Shown here: in pieces, positions 61,042-64,000 of the stretch
How the letters are laid out: each line of letters opens with the position of its first letter
Position numbering within the stretch: the stretch's first letter is position 1
Source: Methylosinus trichosporium OB3b
GTDB taxonomy: Bacteria > Pseudomonadota > Alphaproteobacteria > Rhizobiales > Beijerinckiaceae
DNA: 64,000 nt
Direction: 5' to 3'
NCBI RefSeq assembly: GCF_002752655.1
Contig: NZ_CP023737.1
Coordinates: 4,364,001-4,428,000, forward strand
Translations under genes and position numbers: made by a program
Notes under the pieces: model-generated
Told to the model about the DNA's origin: nothing
Seen by the model: only the letters and a program-made list of their open reading frames with translations
The model's database searches: none

Positions 61042-63119
61042 ACGAGCTGTCCCTCGCCTTCGCGCCGCTCCTGCCCTGGCCGGTCCTCGCCGTTCTCGGC
61101 GCGCTCGCCATCGCGCTCGCTATTCTCTCGCTGCGCGCCGGCGGACGCGGCGCGGTGCTGCGCCTCTGCGCCTTCGCGCTCGTGCTGCTCGCCCTCTGCG
61201 ATCCCTCGCTGGTGCGCGAGCAGCGCGAGCCGTCGAAGACCATCGTTCCCGTCGTGCTCGACCGCAGCGAGAGCCAGACCTTCGGCAAGCGCAACGCGCA
61301 GACCGACGCCGCCCGCGCGGCGCTGGAGCGCGCCTTCGCCGATCTCGGCGACATCGAGCCGCGCTTCATCGAAAGCGCCCGCCATGGCGGCGACAATGAC
61401 GGCACGCGTCTCTTCCAGGCGCTGGAAGAGGGGATGAAGGATGTCCCGCGCGAGCGCGTCGGCGCCGCGGTCATGGTGACCGACGGGATCGTCCACGACA
61501 TTCCTGCGAGCGCCGCGGCGCTCGGCTTCACGGCGCCCGTTCATGCGCTCGTCACCGGTCATGAGGGTGAGCGCGACCGCCGTCTCGAGCTCATCGAGGC
61601 GCCGCGCTTCGGCATCGTCGGCAAGGATCAGATCATTCGCGCCCGCGTCGTCGACAGCAATATCGCCGATCGCGAGCCGGTCGTCATCGAGATGAAGCGT
61701 GACGGCGAGCCTTTGCCGCGCGTCGTCACGCGCGCCGGCGAGACCGTCGATATCCCCGTGCGCGTGGAGCATGGCGGGCAGAATGTCGTCGAGCTGGAGG
61801 CGGCGGCGCTGCCGGGCGAGCTGACGCCGGTCAACAACAAGGCCGTCGTCGTGATCGAGGGCGTGCGCGACAAGCTCAAGGTCCTGCTCGTCTCCGGCGA
61901 GCCGCATCCGGGCGAGCGCAGCTGGCGCAATCTGCTGCGCTCCGACGCCAATGTCGAGCTGGTGCATTTCACCATTCTGCGTCCGCCGGAGAAGCTCGAC
62001 GGCACGCCGCCACATGAATTATCGCTGATCGCCTTTCCGACTGCCGATCTCTTCGGCCGCAAGATCAACGAATTCGACCTCATCATCTTCGACCGCTACT
62101 CGAACCAGACGATCCTTCCCTCCGTCTATTTCGACAATATCCTGCGCTATGTCGAGAATGGCGGCGCCTTCCTCGTCGCCACGGGGCCGGATTTCGCCAC
62201 TGTGCAGGGGCTCTATTATTCGCCGCTCGAGAGCATTATTCCGGCGCGGCCCGATGGCGCTCTCATCGAGCGCGCCTTTCGCGCCCATGTGACCGCCGAT
62301 GGCGAGAAGCATCCGGTCACGCGCGGGCTCGAAGGGGCGAACTCCGATCCGCCGAGCTGGGGCGAATGGTTCCGTCTCGTCGAGGCCGATGTGGTGAACG
62401 GCCATTCGCTGCTCGCGGGCGCCAATGACCGGCCGCTGCTGGTGCTGGCGCGCGAGGAGCGCGGCCGCGTCGCCGCTCTGCTCACCGATCAGCTGTGGTT
62501 GTGGGCGCGCGGCTTCGACGGCGGCGGGCCGCATGTCGATCTGATGCGCCGCCTCGCCCATTGGCTGATGAAGGAGCCCGATCTCGAGGAGGAGGCGCTG
62601 CGCGCGAGCGCCCATGGCCACGACATTCTGATCGAGCGCCAGAGCCTGAAGGAGAACGCCGCGCCGGTGACGATGACGACGCCGGCCGGCGCAGAGGCTC
62701 AGATCGCGCTGGACGCGGCGGCGCCCGGCCTCGCGCGCGCGCATCATGCGGCGCAGGAGATGGGGCTCTATCGGTTCGAGAGCGGCGAGCTGAAAGCGCT
62801 CGTCAATGTGGGGCCGGAGAATCCGCGCGAGTTTCGCGAGGTGGTCTCGACAACGGAAAAGCTGCGTCCGCTGGCCGAGGCGACGGGCGGAACCGTGCGC
62901 CGCCTCTCGCGCGACGCGAGCGGCGCGATCGCGCTGCCGCGCATCGTGGAGCTGCGCGAGGCGTCTGTGTTCGGCGGGGCGGATTATCTCGGCGTGAAGC
63001 GCACGCAGGCGAGCGCGCTGCGCGGCGTCGAGGTCGCGCCTTTGGCGCTGGGGCTCCTCGGCCTCGCCGCGCTGCTCGGCGCGATCGTCGCCGCCTGGGC
63101 GTGGGAAGGCCGGCGGTAG
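61038..63119 (+). CDS. Membrane protein with glutamine-amidotransferase-like fold
   Basis: A 693-residue protein with two N-terminal membrane helices (about 10-60), a VWA-like stretch VPVVLDRSESQTFGKRN, a domain like class I glutamine amidotransferases (about 270-520, LKVLLVSGEPHPGERSWRNLL, NGGAFLVATGPDF) and a C-terminal membrane helix (about 665-688). It is the fixed last gene of MoxR-DUF58-DUF4159 operons. No catalytic Cys-His-Glu set is evident, so a structural role is likely. Confidence 0.85.
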   Translation: MNELSLAFAPLLPWPVLAVLGALAIALAILSLRAGGRGAVLRLCAFALVLLALCDPSLVREQREPSKTIVPVVLDRSESQTFGKRNAQTDAARAALERAFADLGDIEPRFIESARHGGDNDGTRLFQALEEGMKDVPRERVGAAVMVTDGIVHDIPASAAALGFTAPVHALVTGHEGERDRRLELIEAPRFGIVGKDQIIRARVVDSNIADREPVVIEMKRDGEPLPRVVTRAGETVDIPVRVEHGGQNVVELEAAALPGELTPVNNKAVVVIEGVRDKLKVLLVSGEPHPGERSWRNLLRSDANVELVHFTILRPPEKLDGTPPHELSLIAFPTADLFGRKINEFDLIIFDRYSNQTILPSVYFDNILRYVENGGAFLVATGPDFATVQGLYYSPLESIIPARPDGALIERAFRAHVTADGEKHPVTRGLEGANSDPPSWGEWFRLVEADVVNGHSLLAGANDRPLLVLAREERGRVAALLTDQLWLWARGFDGGGPHVDLMRRLAHWLMKEPDLEEEALRASAHGHDILIERQSLKENAAPVTMTTPAGAEAQIALDAAAPGLARAHHAAQEMGLYRFESGELKALVNVGPENPREFREVVSTTEKLRPLAEATGGTVRRLSRDASGAIALPRIVELREASVFGGADYLGVKRTQASALRGVEVAPLALGLLGLAALLGAIVAAWAWEGRR

Positions 63120-63137
63120 AGGCTCTCACATACAAAG

Positions 63138-63206
63138 CAACGGCGCCTGCCGCCTCCTCTCCCCGCCTGCGCCGCCTGCGGGGAGAGGGGCTGCCGGCGC
63201 CGTTGG
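63138..63206. repeat. Full-length REP-I element with outer and inner arms
   Basis: CAACGGCGCCTGCCGCCTCC, then TCTCCCCGC-loop-GCGGGGAGAGG, then GGCTGCCGGCGCCGTTG. The outer arms CAACGGCGCC and GGCGCCGTTG pair as well as the inner ones, revealing the full element. Confidence 0.92.
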
Positions 63207-63668
63207 TCAGGCGTCGTGCTCGAGCAGATCGGGCAGGCGCTTCGCCAGGCTGCGCAGCACGCTGTCGGCGCCCTTGACCATGATGTCGTAGAGCGCGTCC
63301 GCCGCCGGCGCCGCCTCGATCCCCTCTTGCACGAAATGGAAATGGGTGTGGCCGCCGGGCAGCTCGGAGATCGTCCAGGTGACGACCACATCCATGTAGT
63401 GGCCGAAGGCCTTCAGCTCCTCATGGCCGCCCTTCCAGCTGAACTTCAGCATCTTGCGGTCCTCGACCTCGAGCACCTTGCACTGGAACTCGCCGTCCCA
63501 GCGTTCGATCGGCCGGCTCCAGATGGTGAAGGAGTGCTTCTCGACAGGCTTGATGTCATTGGGGAAGAACCAGACGGCGAGCCATTCCGAATCGGTCATG
63601 GCGCGCCACACGGCGTCGACGGGATGGTCGAGTTCCTTGTCGGTGGTGATGCTTCGCGTCTCGGTCAC
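63207..63668 (-). CDS. SRPBCC/AHSA1-family protein
   Basis: A 153-residue START-like protein: ELDHPVDAVWRAMTDSEWLAVWFFPNDIKPV, FTIWSRPIERWDGEFQCKVLEVEDRKMLKFSWKGG and VTWTISELPGGHTHFHFVQEG are the AHSA1 layout, a ligand-binding or Hsp90-activator-like fold. Ligand unknown. Confidence 0.85.
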   Translation of the reverse strand: MTETRSITTDKELDHPVDAVWRAMTDSEWLAVWFFPNDIKPVEKHSFTIWSRPIERWDGEFQCKVLEVEDRKMLKFSWKGGHEELKAFGHYMDVVVTWTISELPGGHTHFHFVQEGIEAAPAADALYDIMVKGADSVLRSLAKRLPDLLEHDA

Positions 63669-63734
63669 GGCGCTGCTCCTGTTTCTGACTTTTCAAAAGC
63701 AACAACTGCGCCAAAAACAGCCGGCGGCGCTCCC

Positions 63735-63756
63735 GGACCGCGAGCCTTCAGGCTCG
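63735..63756. repeat. REP-II palindrome
   Basis: GGACCGCGAGCCTTCAGGCT plus CG, same as the right-hand copies at 35457 and 51122. Confidence 0.88.
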
Positions 63757-63773
63757 CCCCTCGAGACGTTGCG

Positions 63774-64000
63774 TCACTCGCTGGGCGCCTTCCACTCCGC
63801 GGCCGGCTTCGGCGCCGCGGCGGCGGAGGTTTCCGGGGTCGGGGCGGCGGGAGCCGGAGACTTCGGCGCGGCCGCGGCCGCCGACGGAGCGCTCTCGGGC
63901 GCCTTTGGCGCAGGCGCGTGCGTCGTCGCAGCGGCCGGCGCAGCGGGTGTCTTGGTCGCCTCGGAGGGCGGAACATGCGGCGCGGCGGGGCGGACCGGCG
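63774..64000 (-). CDS. Ala/Pro-rich protein, C-terminal end (cut by window edge)
   Basis: The reverse strand reads VRPAAPHVPPSEATK..., an Ala/Pro/Lys-rich tail, and ends EWKAPSE at a TGA (63774-63776). Codon periodicity is clear. The protein cannot be named; Pro/Ala-rich ends occur in TonB-like, lipoprotein and chaperone proteins. Confidence 0.6.
   Translation of the reverse strand, partial: PVRPAAPHVPPSEATKTPAAPAAATTHAPAPKAPESAPSAAAAAPKSPAPAAPTPETSAAAAPKPAAEWKAPSE

Overview
The window is a GC-rich chromosomal segment of an alphaproteobacterium. The pairing of glutamine synthetase I with the eukaryote-type glutamine synthetase II, the clpP-tig pair, the cca/DUF6111/MoxR/DUF58/DUF4159 block and the acetoacetyl-CoA/propionyl-CoA enzymes all point to the Hyphomicrobiales (Rhizobiales). 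A methylotroph or methanotroph relative is possible, but no gene here proves it.

Layout. 1-4.7 kb: the 5' part of uvrA, then a clearly AT-richer block with a DUF1800/DUF1501 pair and a methyltransferase-like gene. 5-11 kb: a DUF1640-like gene, mtnC-like plus ferredoxin, and a nitrogen-assimilation group (glnII-glnB-glnA, with a sigma-54 promoter before glnII), then sseA. 11-20 kb: small conserved genes, a Tn5-type insertion sequence, acetoacetate decarboxylase plus a POT transporter, a LysR/carbonic anhydrase/SulP inorganic-carbon group and an esterase. 21-29 kb: a P-type ATPase fused to an HlyD-like adaptor, a frameshifted DUF4160/DUF2442 pair, a nitroreductase, hom, glpX and a secreted beta-helix protein. 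30-42 kb: an RsmB-type methyltransferase, guaA, an orphan HsdR-N nuclease-like gene, an HPr-kinase-like gene, an exported polyhistidine peptide, acetoacetyl-CoA synthetase, a second insertion sequence, pccA, clpP and tig. 43.9-51 kb: tRNA-Leu, a multicopper-oxidase-fold protein lacking key copper ligands, an RpfF-type DSF synthase followed by a GGDEF-EAL protein, a second divergent crotonase and an unidentified exported membrane-anchored protein. 51-64 kb: lolD/lolC, an SDR, cca/DUF6111, the MoxR-DUF58-DUF4159-membrane protein operon, an SRPBCC protein and the end of an Ala/Pro-rich protein.

The spaces between genes hold several dispersed repeat families. REP-I is a palindrome CCTCTCCCCGC / GCGGGGAGAGG, in places with outer arms ending in GGCGCCGTTG. 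REP-II is a palindrome around CGAGCCTTCAGGCTCG, often in facing pairs. A 37-base repeat occurs as two inverted copies. Both insertion sequences have landed inside REP-I palindromes, with 10-bp and 9-bp target duplications.

Functional themes: nitrogen assimilation under sigma-54 control, acetoacetate/propionate and polyhydroxybutyrate-type carbon metabolism, bicarbonate supply, metal handling (ATPase-adaptor fusion, polyhistidine peptide, altered multicopper oxidase) and fatty-acid signalling linked to cyclic-di-GMP. All calls are from reading the sequence; no database search was run.
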